64,000 nt of DNA. Source: Acidovorax sp. SUPP3334. Lineage in GTDB: Bacteria; Pseudomonadota; Gammaproteobacteria; Burkholderiales; Burkholderiaceae_C. The DNA is taken from NCBI RefSeq assembly GCF_030159055.1, contig NZ_BQXQ01000028.1, forward strand, positions 1 to 64,000, written 5' to 3'. The first letter of the stretch is position 1, and each line of letters opens with the position of its first letter. The notes beneath the pieces were generated by a model. That model did not search any database. It saw only the letters and a program-made list of their open reading frames with translations, and had not been told where the DNA came from. The translations under genes were made by a program, and so were the position numbers. This document shows, one piece after another, positions 33,939 through 43,449 of the stretch.

Positions 33939-35924
33939 ATGCCGCCTTCCTTTTCCTTCTTCGCCCGCCGCGCTGCCGCCCCTGTTCTACTGCGCGGGCG
34001 ATGGACGGCATTGCGGGGCCTGGCCGCCCTGTGCGCCGCCGCGCTGCTGTGCGGTTGCGCGGGGGTGACGGTGTCGTCCATGTCGCCGCGCGAATACCTC
34101 ACGCAGCGGCGTGGCGATGTGCTCACCACCGGCCGCGTGAGCGAGGCCACCGAAGAGGTGCTGCGCGTGATCGGCAGCGACGCCGAGGCCTGCGCGGACG
34201 ACCTGGCCGACTGCCGCGCGCAACTGGCCGCCTCCAACGGCCTGAGCGAAGAGCAGCGCCTCGCGGCCCTGGCAGAGGTGTGGCTGCAGGTGGCCATCGA
34301 AGGCGAGCGCGACCGCAGCGCGCCGCTGCCACCCGAAGAGGCGCTCGACGCCTGGATGGAATCGGCCCGCCACGCGTGGGCCTATCTGTTCTTCACGCCG
34401 CGCGCACCGGGTGAGCGGGCCTTCGAAGACCGGCAGACGCAGGTGCGCGACTATTACAACTTCGCCACGCAGCGCGTGGTGGCCCTGCTCTTTCAGCGCT
34501 ACCAGGCCGAAGGCACCCGCTCGGATGCACCGCTGACCATGGGCGTGTGGCGCATCTCCAGCGACGCCTCGGACCTGCGCCTGCCGAGCGATGCCCCGCT
34601 GCCCTCGGAACTGATTCCTGCCGCCACGCTGCGATTCTCGGGCGTGCGCAACACCTACCGGCGCGACGGCCTCGGCACGGAACTGGTGGCCGCGTCGGCG
34701 CCCGAGCCGGTCATTCCGCAGCAGGACGGACTGCAGGGCCCGCCCCACACGCCGGCACCGTTTCAGGAAATGCCCTTTCCTGCCGCCACCGCCCTGCTGC
34801 GGTTTCCCGGCAAGACGCTGGGCGAGGTCTTGCGCACGCAGGACGTGCAGCTCACCGTGTACGACCCGTACCACACGGCCCAGGTGGAACTGGGCGGGCG
34901 GCGGGTGCCCCTGGCCGGCAACTTCACGGCGGGCTACGGACTGTGGCTGGCCCGCTCGGGCTTCGCCACGCAGGCCATGCGCACGCTGCTGGGCTGGAGC
35001 GACCGGCTGGACGCCCCGCGCATCCACCTGATGCAGCCCTACGACCCCGACCGCCGCACCATCGTGATGCTGCACGGCCTGGCCAGCAGCCCCGAAGCGT
35101 GGATCAATGTGGCCAACGAAGTGTTGGGCGACGCGCAACTGCGCGATGCCTACCAGGTGTGGCAGGTGTACTACCCCACCAATGCGCCCCTGGGGGTGAA
35201 CCAGCACGACATCCGGGAAGCGCTGCTGGCCACGCTGGCGCATTTCGACCCGGCCGGCACCGCACGCGCCTCGCGCGACATGGTGCTGGTGGGCCACAGC
35301 ATGGGCGGCGTGCTGGCGCGACTGCTGGTGTCCGACACGGGCGACGTGCTGTGGAACCAGCTCTTCGGAGCCACGCGACTGAAAGACAGCGAAAAAGCCC
35401 AATTGCGCAAGGACCTGGGCCCGTTCCTGGTGTTCGAGCCGCTGCCGCAGGTGAGCAGCGCGGTTTTCATCGCCGCGCCCCACCGGGGCACGCCGTTTGC
35501 GAACAAGACCCTCTCGCGCTGGCTGGCCAACATGGTGACGCTGCCCCTCGCGCTGCTGGAACGCTTCGGCGATGCCACGCGCATGCTGGCCAGGGCCCAG
35601 GCCACGCAGCCATCGTCGGACGGCGTGCCGCCCCGGCTGCCCAACAGCATCGACAACCTGGCGGATACCGACCCCTTCGTGCGCGCCGGGGCCGAGCTGC
35701 CCATCAGCGCGCAGGTGCGCTACCACTCCATCATGGGGCGCGAAGATCCCGCCGCGCCGCTGGCGCAGTCGAGCGACGGCATCGTGCCCTACGCCAGCGC
35801 CCACCTGGCCGGGGCCGACTCGGAACTGGTGCTCACCTCCCACCACAGCGTGCAGGAGAACCCGCGCGCCATTCTGGAGATTCGCCGCATCCTGCGCGAA
35901 TCGCTGACGGGCAGCGGGCGCTGA
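33939..35924 (+). CDS. Lipoprotein with alpha/beta hydrolase (lipase-like) domain
   Basis: A 661-residue exported protein with a long basic N-region and a lipobox (LCGC, near residue 39), so probably anchored to the outer or inner membrane. Residues 40-360 have no family I recognise. The C-terminal hydrolase domain begins at about 370 with the oxyanion motif VMLHGLASSPEAW, has the nucleophile motif VLVGHSMGGVLARLL with Ser near residue 454, an AAPHRGTPFANK segment, and a likely catalytic His in LTSHHSVQENP near the end. An esterase or lipase acting in the periplasm or at the surface is likely; substrate unknown. Divergent from the FUSC gene. Confidence 0.87.
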   Translation: MPPSFSFFARRAAAPVLLRGRWTALRGLAALCAAALLCGCAGVTVSSMSPREYLTQRRGDVLTTGRVSEATEEVLRVIGSDAEACADDLADCRAQLAASNGLSEEQRLAALAEVWLQVAIEGERDRSAPLPPEEALDAWMESARHAWAYLFFTPRAPGERAFEDRQTQVRDYYNFATQRVVALLFQRYQAEGTRSDAPLTMGVWRISSDASDLRLPSDAPLPSELIPAATLRFSGVRNTYRRDGLGTELVAASAPEPVIPQQDGLQGPPHTPAPFQEMPFPAATALLRFPGKTLGEVLRTQDVQLTVYDPYHTAQVELGGRRVPLAGNFTAGYGLWLARSGFATQAMRTLLGWSDRLDAPRIHLMQPYDPDRRTIVMLHGLASSPEAWINVANEVLGDAQLRDAYQVWQVYYPTNAPLGVNQHDIREALLATLAHFDPAGTARASRDMVLVGHSMGGVLARLLVSDTGDVLWNQLFGATRLKDSEKAQLRKDLGPFLVFEPLPQVSSAVFIAAPHRGTPFANKTLSRWLANMVTLPLALLERFGDATRMLARAQATQPSSDGVPPRLPNSIDNLADTDPFVRAGAELPISAQVRYHSIMGREDPAAPLAQSSDGIVPYASAHLAGADSELVLTSHHSVQENPRAILEIRRILRESLTGSGR

Positions 35925-35962
35925 ACCGCCGCGCTACGGGGCACGGCCGGTCCGGCGCAGAC

Positions 35963-36256
35963 TCAGGAGCAACGCCACTCAGCGGAGTAGAACCGGTTTC
36001 CGCCCGGAATCGGAGTCGTGGTGATGCCCAGCATTTGCGCAGGCCGCGAGTTACCGTACTCATCGCTGCACAGTCGGCGGGCAACGAAGAAAGTCTCGTT
36101 CCGGACCTGCTGGCGCGTCATGTTGCCGCCGCCCGAGATCGTGACGGATACGGTGCGGCTGTTCTGGGCGAAAGCCGGGGTGGAAGCCAACGGGGCCAGC
36201 AAAGCCAGGCCGGCCGCAGCCAAGGCGCCGGATCGGATCAATTTGGAGAGGTTCAT
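35963..36256 (-). CDS. Small secreted hypothetical protein
   Basis: A 97-residue product with a clear signal peptide (MNLSKLIRSGALAAAGLALL to STPAFA, cleavage near residue 30). A short mature part (QNSRTVSVTISGGGNMTRQQ, two Cys in RRLCSDEYG and EWRCS) follows and probably forms one disulfide. No family recognised. The ATG at 36256 was chosen because the signal peptide begins there and a GGAGAGG-type site is not seen further up. It lies between the lipoprotein gene and a glutathione-transferase remnant. Confidence 0.7.
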   Translation of the reverse strand: MNLSKLIRSGALAAAGLALLAPLASTPAFAQNSRTVSVTISGGGNMTRQQVRNETFFVARRLCSDEYGNSRPAQMLGITTTPIPGGNRFYSAEWRCS

Positions 36257-36452
36257 GTGTGTCCTTTGAAGGTTAAAGATGAGCGCCGCGCCATCGACAT
36301 GGAACGAGCCATGGGATCGCGGCCAGTCATGTTGACCATTTCGCAGGGTGAATGACTCGCAGCACGCGAACGGAGGCAGCGGCTTTGCGAAGCGCCGTGT
36401 CACTGCCCCGCAAATTGGCAGCTTTTGCGAATCCGTTGTCACCTGCCGGCCT

Positions 36453-36749
36453 CGCGTGGCGGACGAATACGCGCGCTGGTTCCTGGCGCGCCTGCGCACG
36501 CTGGAGCCTCGCGTGGCACAGCAGGCCCACCTGTGCGCAGGCCGGTTCACGGCGGCGGATGTGTCGGTGGGCTACGCGCTGCTGCTGGCCGGGCACCTGG
36601 GCCTGGCGGCGTCCTTCACCCCTGCCGTGGCCGACTACTGGGCGCGGCTGCGCGAGCGGCCCGGATTCATCCGCGCCATGGCGGCCCAGGCAGCGGCCGC
36701 GCAAGACCAGGGCGTGGAGCCCACGCATGCGCCCGACCTTCGGCCCTGA
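36453..36749 (+). pseudogene. Glutathione S-transferase, C-terminal fragment
   Basis: About 98 residues match the helical C-terminal domain of GST proteins (RVADEYARWFLARLRTLEPR, CAGRFTAADVSVGYALLLAG, YWARLRERPGFIRAMAAQ). The thioredoxin-like N-terminal domain with the glutathione site is missing. Bases 36257-36452 upstream carry no recognisable GST sequence, so the 5' part was deleted. Bases 36750-36998 downstream hold a short degenerate GAAGCGCTGA-type repeat and nothing else I can support. Confidence 0.7.
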
Positions 36750-36998
36750 AGTGCCGTAGCACCGAGGCGCTGAAGCGCTGAAGCGCTGAGGCAGCGAACC
36801 ATCGACACGGCGTCGCCTCGGCGGTGCGCATGGTTGAGCCGGAGACCGTGCCGCGAAAAGTCGGGTAAGGTTGACGTCCCGCGCCTGCCACGCGAGCGCC
36901 ACCGCGCTCGCGCGCCACTGCCCCGATTCGACAATCCGCCCGCGCAGGCCACCCCTTTCTCCGGGCCGCCGCCGGGCTTTGATGCAAGGACCATCGCC

Positions 36999-37280
36999 AT
37001 GAAAGCCATCTGGAACGGCGTGACCGTCGCCGAGAGCGACGACACCGTATTGGTCGAGGGAAACCACTATTTCCCCGAAAGCTCGCTGAAGCCCGAGTAC
37101 TTCACCTTCAGCAACCACAAGACCATGTGCCCCTGGAAGGGCCAGGCCACGTACCGATCGCTGCTGGTCAACGGCGAACTCAATCCCGACGCCGTCTGGA
37201 CCTATGCCGACCCCAAGCCCGAGGCCGAGTCGATCCGGGGCCGCTTCGCCTTCTGGAAAGGCGTCAAGGTCGGCGCCTGA
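36999..37280 (+). CDS. DUF427 domain-containing protein
   Basis: A 93-residue protein of the DUF427 family: MKAIWNGVTVAESDDTVLVE, NHYFPESSLKPEYF, CPWKGQATY with the conserved Cys-Pro-Trp-Lys, and AVWTYADPKPEAESIRGRFA. These small proteins have a beta fold and no established function in bacteria. Length is normal. It is followed by the DnaA-box repeat region with no terminator that I can identify. Confidence 0.88.
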   Translation: MKAIWNGVTVAESDDTVLVEGNHYFPESSLKPEYFTFSNHKTMCPWKGQATYRSLLVNGELNPDAVWTYADPKPEAESIRGRFAFWKGVKVGA

Positions 37281-37319
37281 ACCGGGCTTCGGGTTATCCC
37301 TGCGGGCACTGGACAATCA

Positions 37320-37328
37320 TGTGGATAA
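37320..37328 (-). promoter_or_regulatory. DnaA box 1
   Basis: TGTGGATAA is the reverse complement of the perfect consensus DnaA box TTATCCACA. Confidence 0.6.
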
Positions 37329-37454
37329 CCCGGGACAACGCCTGTATGGGCGCCGTAAGCCGTTGATTGGCAAGGGAAACCGACGCGACGCCTCATTTTT
37401 AGGCACCCGGTTGCCCACAGGCCTGTGGTTATCCCTCCTGCCGCTGGACAATCA

Positions 37455-37463
37455 TGTGGATAA
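37455..37463 (-). promoter_or_regulatory. DnaA box 2
   Basis: A second perfect TGTGGATAA, 135 bases from the first and in the same orientation, in the second unit of the tandem repeat. Confidence 0.6.
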
Positions 37464-37572
37464 CTCGGGACAAGCCCTGTATGGCGGCGCCAAGTCGTTG
37501 ATTTTTAACGCATACCGCTCGGCTGCCTTCTTTTTAGGCAGTGGCGGGGTCGCATGGCCAGGGCCCGCCTTT

Positions 37573-37625
37573 GCTATTTAAATGATAGCTATACCCCCTA
37601 GTGTTGATTGTGCTGGAGGCCAAAT
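37573..37625. repeat. AT-rich palindromic repeat, long form
   Basis: GCTATTTAAATGATAGC is followed by CCCTAGTGTTGATTGTGC and then GGAGGCCAAAT. The copy inside truB at 2467-2530 has the same order (palindrome, CCCTAGTGTT, TTGTGC, GAGCCAG), which defines a family member of about 50-60 bases. It lies in the leader of the ferredoxin gene. Confidence 0.6.
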
Positions 37626-37670
37626 CCGTTCTTAACTTTTTCGGCCACTGTCCTGCTGTGGCCGTTTGCC

Positions 37671-37967
37671 ATGAGTGACTCTTCTTCCGTTCCCTTTTTC
37701 ACCGCCCGCGTCGGAGACGACGGCACCCAGTGCGATGCCTGGCCCGAGCAGCCCCTGCTGCTGTCGCTGGAGCAAGGCGGCATCGACTGGCCCAGCTCGT
37801 GCCGCAACGGCACCTGCCGCACCTGCATCGGCATGCTGGCCGAAGGCGAGGTGCGCTACGCCATCGAGTGGCCCGGCCTGTCCCCCGAGGAGCGTGCCGA
37901 GGGCTGCGTGCTGCCCTGCGTGGCCTATCCGATGAGCGACGTGCGGCTGGAAGCGCCCGGCATCTGA
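37671..37967 (+). CDS. 2Fe-2S ferredoxin, plant type
   Basis: A 98-residue protein with the plant-type ferredoxin cluster motif SSCRNGTCRTC (Cys-x4-Cys-x2-Cys, about residues 44-51) and the fourth ligand in GCVLPC (about residue 84). The preceding WPEQPLLLSLEQGGIDWP is usual for the family. The ATG at 37671 was preferred over an upstream in-frame ATG that would add a hydrophobic leader. No reductase or oxygenase gene is adjacent, so its partner is unknown. Confidence 0.88.
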   Translation: MSDSSSVPFFTARVGDDGTQCDAWPEQPLLLSLEQGGIDWPSSCRNGTCRTCIGMLAEGEVRYAIEWPGLSPEERAEGCVLPCVAYPMSDVRLEAPGI

Positions 37968-38107
37968 AGGCTGAAGCCTGAAGCCGGCTGAATCGATCTG
38001 AAAGCACGCGGTCCATCGCGCAGGGGCTGGGCTGACTCCCTTGCTGGAGGGCATGGCCTTCGCCCAGAATCTTTCCGATACACATCGCAAAGAGAGGGAG
38101 CACGGAC

Positions 38108-39820
38108 ATGAACGCCAACACCCATCTTGCCGCCAGCCGCGCTGCCGCCCGGGACCGCCCCGACGAAAGCCCCACGCGCGAAGCCATCCTGGCCGAGTGC
38201 ATCGCCGCCGACGGGCAATGGGCCGCACGGCCAGGGCGCAACCTGGTGCTGCTGTTCGACGGCACGGGCAACATCCTCGGCAACCAGCAGGACACCAACG
38301 TGGTCAAGCTGCTGCGCATGCTCGGCAAGGGCCGGGACGCGTCGGGCAGCGAGCCCACGCAACTGGTCTATTACGACCCCGGCGTGGGCACCACCAATGA
38401 ATTCCCGGCGGATGGCATCCTGTCCAAGGCCAGGAACCAGCTGCGGCAACTGGCCGGGCTGGCCCTGGGCAGCGGCGTGTTTCCCAACATCGCCGAGGCC
38501 TACAAGTTCCTCGTGCACACCTACCGGCCGGGCGACCGCATCTACCTGTTCGGCTTTTCGCGCGGCGCATTCACCGCGCGGGCGGTGGCGGGCATGATCA
38601 ACATGTACGGCCTCATCCACACGGAGGGCATGCCGCTCATCGAAACCCTGGTGCGCACCTATTTCGCGCCCAGCGGCCAAAAGAACCAGGCCGGCACCAA
38701 GAGCCGCGAGGCCTTCGCGCGCGACGTGATCGACAACTTCTCGCTGGGCCGCACGCCGCTGGTGCACTTCGTGGGCGTGTGGGACACGGTGGAGGCCATC
38801 GGCAGCGGGCTGCTGGGAGGCATCAAGATCACCAACTCCACCGAGTTCGCCCGCAAGCGGTTCGCCAACGTGCGCCATGCCATGTCGCTGTACGAATCGC
38901 GCAGCAAGTATTCGCCCCGGCGCTACGCCGACCCGCACTTCACCGAGCGGGAACGGCCCTGGCGCACCTACGACCAGCGCTGGTTCCGCGGCGTGCACAG
39001 CGACGTGGGCGGCTCGTACGCGCGCGACGGGCTGTCCAACCTCACACTGAAATGGATGGTGGACGAGGCCTTCGCCAAGGGCCTGCGGGTGGACCGGGGG
39101 CAGCTGCAGCCCGGCGACCCGCAGACGGCCATGCACGACCAGGCCTACGACTGCCCCTACTGGGCGTGGACCGGCCTCAATGCGCGCGAACGCTTTCCCA
39201 GCGACTTCATCGACCCGACCGCCCGCCCGGTGGACGGCGCCGTGCCCGCCAACACCGTGGCGCGCACCCAGCCCTGGCGCTGGCTGGGCGTGGCGCTGGC
39301 GGTGGTCACGGCGGTGCTGTTCGCCGTCACGTTCCAGCTCGGCCGCGAGGCGTGCGATCTGCAGGCCGCGCCAGGGTGGGCGCAGGGCCTGCCTTCGGGC
39401 TTTCAGGTGACGGCGCACTGGCATGCGGATTGGGGCGTCGTTTGCGGCGGCACCGACGGCGTGCGCCGCGCCATCGCCTGGGACTGGGCGCTGCTCGCCA
39501 GCTACGCCCTGTGGCTGGCCTACCCGGTGGCATGGGCCCTGCGGCGGCTGGTCGCGCAGGCCGTGCCGCCGGGCCGGGCCCTGGGGTGGCTCTACCGCCA
39601 TGCGCACTGGACGATGGGCGCGCTGGTGCTGTCGGACCTGGTGGAAAACTACGCCACGCTGCACATGCACCACCCGCACTGGCCCACGGTGCTGACCGTG
39701 GCCAGCAGCCTCAAACTGCTGTCCCTGCTGCTGCTGGCGTGGGTGATCGTGGCCGGCGCCCTGGCCGGGCGCGAGGGCGGCCGGGCACGGCCTGCCTCGC
39801 CCGCGCCCCAACTGCACTAA
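38108..39820 (+). CDS. DUF2235 (Tle1-type phospholipase-like) protein with C-terminal membrane helices
   Basis: A 570-residue protein. Residues about 40-360 match DUF2235: [20 protein letters not shown] at the start of the hydrolase fold, the nucleophile motif [18 protein letters not shown] (Ser near residue 151), [11 protein letters not shown] and [17 protein letters not shown] (likely acid and base). The last third has four hydrophobic segments (about 396-418, 455-480, 500-520, 530-555), so it is membrane-bound. DUF2235 proteins include type VI secretion phospholipase effectors, but no T6SS component or immunity gene is adjacent here, and the membrane helices argue for a resident enzyme. 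Confidence 0.85.
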   Translation: MNANTHLAASRAAARDRPDESPTREAILAECIAADGQWAARPGRNLVLLFDGTGNILGNQQDTNVVKLLRMLGKGRDASGSEPTQLVYYDPGVGTTNEFPADGILSKARNQLRQLAGLALGSGVFPNIAEAYKFLVHTYRPGDRIYLFGFSRGAFTARAVAGMINMYGLIHTEGMPLIETLVRTYFAPSGQKNQAGTKSREAFARDVIDNFSLGRTPLVHFVGVWDTVEAIGSGLLGGIKITNSTEFARKRFANVRHAMSLYESRSKYSPRRYADPHFTERERPWRTYDQRWFRGVHSDVGGSYARDGLSNLTLKWMVDEAFAKGLRVDRGQLQPGDPQTAMHDQAYDCPYWAWTGLNARERFPSDFIDPTARPVDGAVPANTVARTQPWRWLGVALAVVTAVLFAVTFQLGREACDLQAAPGWAQGLPSGFQVTAHWHADWGVVCGGTDGVRRAIAWDWALLASYALWLAYPVAWALRRLVAQAVPPGRALGWLYRHAHWTMGALVLSDLVENYATLHMHHPHWPTVLTVASSLKLLSLLLLAWVIVAGALAGREGGRARPASPAPQLH

Positions 39821-39966
39821 AATCGCCGCCTTTGGGGCGCGTAGCGCTCCCGCACCGTGCGGCCAGCGCCGCACCGCCCGCTCTTTGGAGGCGGCTCTGA
39901 CCGGGCCGTGGCCGGACCAGCGTGCGGTGCATGCACCCGCCCGGCCCACCGAAAGCCCTGCCCTCC

Positions 39967-41088
39967 ATGAACACCCCCCTGACCCCTGCGCCCATCTCGC
40001 CGGTGCAAGACATCGTGGCCGAGATGCGCGCCGGGCGCATCGTCATCCTCGTGGACGAGGAAGACCGCGAAAACGAAGGCGACCTGGTCCTGGCCTCCGA
40101 CCACGTCACCCCCGAAGCCATCAACTTCATGGCCCGCTTCGGCCGCGGGTTGATCTGTCTCACCCTCACCCGCGAACGCTGCGAGCTGCTGAAGCTGGCG
40201 CCCATGGTGGCCCGCAACGGCACCAAGATGGGCACCGCCTTCACCGCGTCCATCGAAGCGGCCGAAGGCGTGACCACCGGCATCTCCGCCGCCGACCGCG
40301 CCCGCACCGTGCAGGCCGCCGTGGCGCCGAACGCCGTGGCCGCCGACCTGGTGCAGCCCGGGCACATCTTCCCGCTGCAGGCCGTGGACGGCGGCGTGCT
40401 CATGCGCGCGGGCCACACCGAAGCCGGCTGCGACCTGGCCGCCATGGCCGGCTGCAGCCCCAGCGCCGTGATCTGCGAGGTCATGAAGGACGACGGCACC
40501 ATGGCCCGCCTGCCCGACCTGCAGGTCTTCGCCGCCGAGCACGGCCTCAAGATCGGCACCATCGCCGACCTGATCGAATACCGCAGCCGCAACGAATCGC
40601 TGGTCGAAAAAGTCGGATCGCGCTCGCTGCAGACCGCCTTCGGCGAATTCACCGCCCACGCCTTCCGCGACGCGCCCAGCCAGGCCGTGCACCTCGCATT
40701 GGTCAAAGGCCAGTGGAGTGCGCACGACAGCGTGGCGGTGCGGGTGCATGAGCCGCTGTCGGTGCTGGACGCGCTGGAAGTCAACCGCTCCATGCACTCG
40801 TGGGGCCTGGACAGCAGCCTGCAATACATCGCAGCGCAGGGCCAGGGCGTGGCCGTGCTGCTCAACTGCGGCGAAAGCGCCGAACAGTTGCTGGAACAGT
40901 TCGAAGGCCGTGCCCGCTCGGCCCAGGCGCCCGAACGCGGCCGCATGGATCTGCGCACCTACGGCGTGGGCGCGCAGATCCTGCGCGAATGCGGCGTGCA
41001 CAAGATGCAGCTCATGGGGCCGCCGCGCCGCATGCCCAGCATGGCGGGCTACGGCCTCGAGATCACCGGATACCTTCCCAAGGAATAA
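39967..41088 (+). CDS. ribBA: RibB (DHBP synthase) fused to a degenerate RibA-like domain
   Basis: A 373-residue protein. The N-terminal domain (about 10-210) is a DHBP synthase converting ribulose 5-phosphate to the riboflavin precursor: [32 protein letters not shown] and [17 protein letters not shown] with the catalytic residues. The C-terminal part (about 215-373) follows the GTP cyclohydrolase II fold, ending [20 protein letters not shown], but lacks the SECLTGD/RCDCG zinc-binding Cys block, so cyclohydrolase activity is doubtful. The ATG at 39967 was chosen since the preceding 15 residues are not conserved. It is followed by ribH after 3 bases. The 146-base gap upstream shows no FMN-riboswitch core. 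Confidence 0.93.
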   Translation: MNTPLTPAPISPVQDIVAEMRAGRIVILVDEEDRENEGDLVLASDHVTPEAINFMARFGRGLICLTLTRERCELLKLAPMVARNGTKMGTAFTASIEAAEGVTTGISAADRARTVQAAVAPNAVAADLVQPGHIFPLQAVDGGVLMRAGHTEAGCDLAAMAGCSPSAVICEVMKDDGTMARLPDLQVFAAEHGLKIGTIADLIEYRSRNESLVEKVGSRSLQTAFGEFTAHAFRDAPSQAVHLALVKGQWSAHDSVAVRVHEPLSVLDALEVNRSMHSWGLDSSLQYIAAQGQGVAVLLNCGESAEQLLEQFEGRARSAQAPERGRMDLRTYGVGAQILRECGVHKMQLMGPPRRMPSMAGYGLEITGYLPKE

Positions 41089-41091
41089 GAC

Positions 41092-41556
41092 ATGTTTGGC
41101 GCAGAAAAAGGAACATCGGACAAGCTCGACGGCAAGAAGCTGCACATCGGCATCGTGCAGGCGCGCTTCAACGAGAGCATCACCAACAGCCTGGCCGCGG
41201 CCTGCCGCACCGAATTGCTGGCGCTAGGCGTGCAGGAAAAGCACATCCACCATGTGCTGGTGCCGGGCGCGCTTGAAGTGCCCGTGGCCCTGCAGGCCAT
41301 GGCGGAAAGCGACGAATACGACGCGCTGATCGCCCTGGGCTGCATCATCCGCGGCGAGACGTACCACTTCGAGCTGGTGGCCAACGAATCGGGCGCGGGC
41401 GTGACCCGCATCTCGCTCGACTACCACGTGCCGGTGGCCAATGCCATCATCACCACCGAGAACATGGAGCAAGCCATCGCCCGCCAGACCGACAAGGGCC
41501 AGGATGCCGCCCGCGTAGCCGTGGAAATGGCCAACCTGCTGGAGGAACTGTCGTGA
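41092..41556 (+). CDS. ribH: 6,7-dimethyl-8-ribityllumazine synthase
   Basis: A 154-residue lumazine synthase, penultimate enzyme of riboflavin synthesis, usually a 60-subunit shell. Seen are [17 protein letters not shown] (about residues 16-32), the phosphate-binding [35 protein letters not shown] with the catalytic His (H-F-E), and [15 protein letters not shown]. It lies 3 bases after ribBA and its stop overlaps the GTG of nusB. Confidence 0.96.
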   Translation: MFGAEKGTSDKLDGKKLHIGIVQARFNESITNSLAAACRTELLALGVQEKHIHHVLVPGALEVPVALQAMAESDEYDALIALGCIIRGETYHFELVANESGAGVTRISLDYHVPVANAIITTENMEQAIARQTDKGQDAARVAVEMANLLEELS

Positions 41557-42143
41557 GCGATTCCTCGTCGTCCTCCCACCCCGGCAGCGGCGCCAAGCGC
41601 CCGCCGCGGCAGTCGCGCACCGGCGTGACCAGCACCGGCGCCCGCAAGGCCGCCTCCAAGTCCAACCGCAGCCGGGCCCGAGAGTTCGCGCTGCAGGCGC
41701 TCTACCAGCATCTGGTGGGCCGCAACGACGCCGCCGCCATCGACACCTTCACGCGCGACCTGTCGGGTTTTCACAAGGCCGACGCCGCCCACTACGACGC
41801 GCTGCTGCATGGCTGCATCGAGTCGGCCGAAGCGCTGGATGCCCTGATCACCCCCAAGCTCGACCGCAAGATGGCCGAGATCTCGCCCATCGAACATGCG
41901 GCCATGTGGATCGGCGTGTATGAGTTCCAGCACTGCCTGGACGTGCCCTGGCGCGTGGTCATCAACGAGTGCATCGAGCTGGCCAAGGAGTTTGGCGGCA
42001 CCGATGGGCACAAATATGTGAACGGCGTGCTCAACGGCCTGGCACCCACGCTGCGTGCGGACGAAGTGGCGGCCGACAAGGGCGCAGCGAAGCCCCAGCC
42101 CCCCGCGAGCGGCGCCCCCGAAGCCCCGGCGGACAACGCCTGA
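41553..42143 (+). CDS. nusB: Transcription antitermination factor NusB
   Basis: A 196-residue NusB, which binds boxA RNA with NusE for rRNA antitermination. The core (residues about 30-165) has [63 protein letters not shown] and [11 protein letters not shown]. The N-terminus (Ser/Arg/Lys-rich) and the Ala/Pro-rich C-terminus are extra. The start is a GTG that overlaps the ribH stop codon by 4 bases, giving translational coupling. Confidence 0.95.
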   Translation: MSDSSSSSHPGSGAKRPPRQSRTGVTSTGARKAASKSNRSRAREFALQALYQHLVGRNDAAAIDTFTRDLSGFHKADAAHYDALLHGCIESAEALDALITPKLDRKMAEISPIEHAAMWIGVYEFQHCLDVPWRVVINECIELAKEFGGTDGHKYVNGVLNGLAPTLRADEVAADKGAAKPQPPASGAPEAPADNA

Positions 42144-42264
42144 GCGCGACGGGCATGGACGCGGGGCCGCTCGCCCCGCTGCCCGACCGACCGGCCTGCT
42201 CGCTCACGCTCACGTCAACGCCACGCCAATGCCCACGCCCGCGCCGTGCGGGCAGGAACAGACC

Positions 42265-43449
42265 ATGCAATTTTCTTCACGCGCGGAGCGCATCGAACCG
42301 TTCTATGTGATGGAGGTCACCAAGGCCGCCCATGCGCTGGCGCGCGAGGTGGCCGGCACCCGCGAGCCGATGATCTTCCTGAACATCGGCGAGCCCGACT
42401 TCACGGCCCCGCCACTGGTGCAGGAAGCGGCGGCGCGCGCCGTGCACGACGGCACCACGCAATACACGAATGCCCTGGGCCTGGAGCCCCTGCGCGAACG
42501 CATCAGCGCCTGGTATGCCCAGCGCTTCGGCGTGCAGGTGCCCGCCCGTCGCATCGTGGTGACGGCGGGCGCATCGGCGGCGTTGCAGCTCGCGTGCCTG
42601 GCGCTCATCGATGCGGGCGATGAAATCCTCATGCCCGACCCGAGCTACCCCTGCAACCGCCACTTCGTGAGCGCGGCGGAAGGCAAGGCGGTGCTGATCC
42701 CCACCACGCCCGAAGAGCGCTACCAGCTGAGCGCCGCCAAGGTCGAAGCGGCCTGGGGACCGAAGACGCGCGGCGTGCTGCTGGCCTCGCCCTCCAACCC
42801 CACGGGCACATCCATCGCCCCCGACGAACTGCGCCGTATCCATGCGGTCGTGCAGTCGCGCGGCGGCGTGACGCTGATCGACGAGATCTACCTGGGCCTG
42901 TCGTACGAGGAACGCTTCGGACACACGGCGCTGGCGATCGACGAGAACATCATCAGCATCAACAGCTTCAGCAAATACTTCAACATGACCGGCTGGCGCC
43001 TGGGCTGGATGGTCGTGCCGGACGCCATGGTGCCCGTGGTCGAACGGCTGGCGCAGAACCTCTTCATCTGCGCCAGCACCGTCTCGCAACACGCGGCCCT
43101 GGCCTGCTTCGAGCCGGACAGCATCGCCGAATACGAACGCCGGCGTGCCGAGTTCAAGGCGCGGCGCGACTACTTCATTCCGGCGCTGCAGGCACTGGGC
43201 CTGCCGGTGCCCGTGGCCCCCGACGGCGCCTTCTACGCCTGGGCCGACTGCACCCGGGCCGCAGAGCGCCTGGGCGTATCGGGCAGCTGGGACTTCGCCT
43301 ACGAGGTGATGCGCCGCGCCCACGTGGCCGTCACGCCGGGGCGTGATTTCGGAGCGTTCGAACCGCAGCGCTTCGTGCGCTTTTCCACGGCCAACTCAAT
43401 GGCGCAGCTGCAGGAATCGGTGGCGCGCCTGCGCACCCTGCTCGGATGA
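42265..43449 (+). CDS. Aspartate-aminotransferase-like PLP enzyme
   Basis: A 394-residue class I aminotransferase: FLNIGEPDFTAPPLVQEAAA, GLEPLRERISAWYA, VTAGASAALQLACLAL, SPSNPTGTSI, LIDEIYLGLSYEE, the PLP lysine in SINSFSKYFNMTGWRLGW (about residue 240) and the C-terminal arginine in RFVRFSTANSM. The ATG at 42265 starts at the conserved beginning (MQFSSRAERIEPFYVMEV). It is followed by ybgC with a 4-base overlap, a typical Comamonadaceae order. The substrate cannot be read from the sequence. Confidence 0.9.
   Translation: MQFSSRAERIEPFYVMEVTKAAHALAREVAGTREPMIFLNIGEPDFTAPPLVQEAAARAVHDGTTQYTNALGLEPLRERISAWYAQRFGVQVPARRIVVTAGASAALQLACLALIDAGDEILMPDPSYPCNRHFVSAAEGKAVLIPTTPEERYQLSAAKVEAAWGPKTRGVLLASPSNPTGTSIAPDELRRIHAVVQSRGGVTLIDEIYLGLSYEERFGHTALAIDENIISINSFSKYFNMTGWRLGWMVVPDAMVPVVERLAQNLFICASTVSQHAALACFEPDSIAEYERRRAEFKARRDYFIPALQALGLPVPVAPDGAFYAWADCTRAAERLGVSGSWDFAYEVMRRAHVAVTPGRDFGAFEPQRFVRFSTANSMAQLQESVARLRTLLG

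Larger units (their letters stand above)
37293..37562. repeat. Two tandem copies of a 135-bp repeat with DnaA boxes
   Basis: Two consecutive units (about 37293-37427 and 37428-37562) share GTTATCCC, CTGGACAATCATGTGGATAA, GGGACAA-CCTGTATGG, CGTTGATT and TTTTTAGGCA in the same order, with a period of exactly 135 bases measured at both GTTATCCC and TGTGGATAA. Each unit has one perfect DnaA box and one GTTATCCC near-box in the opposite orientation, 20-odd bases away. A CCACAGGCCTGTGG palindrome lies at the junction. No coding frame is evident. Confidence 0.75.

Noticed and set aside
37293-37562. Chromosomal replication origin
   Set aside because: Only two perfect DnaA boxes, no AT-rich unwinding region and no dnaA, dnaN or parAB nearby; better described as a repeat with DnaA boxes.
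39821-39966. Possible FMN riboswitch before ribBA
   Set aside because: None of the conserved FMN-element core sequences are visible; the leader is only GC-rich.
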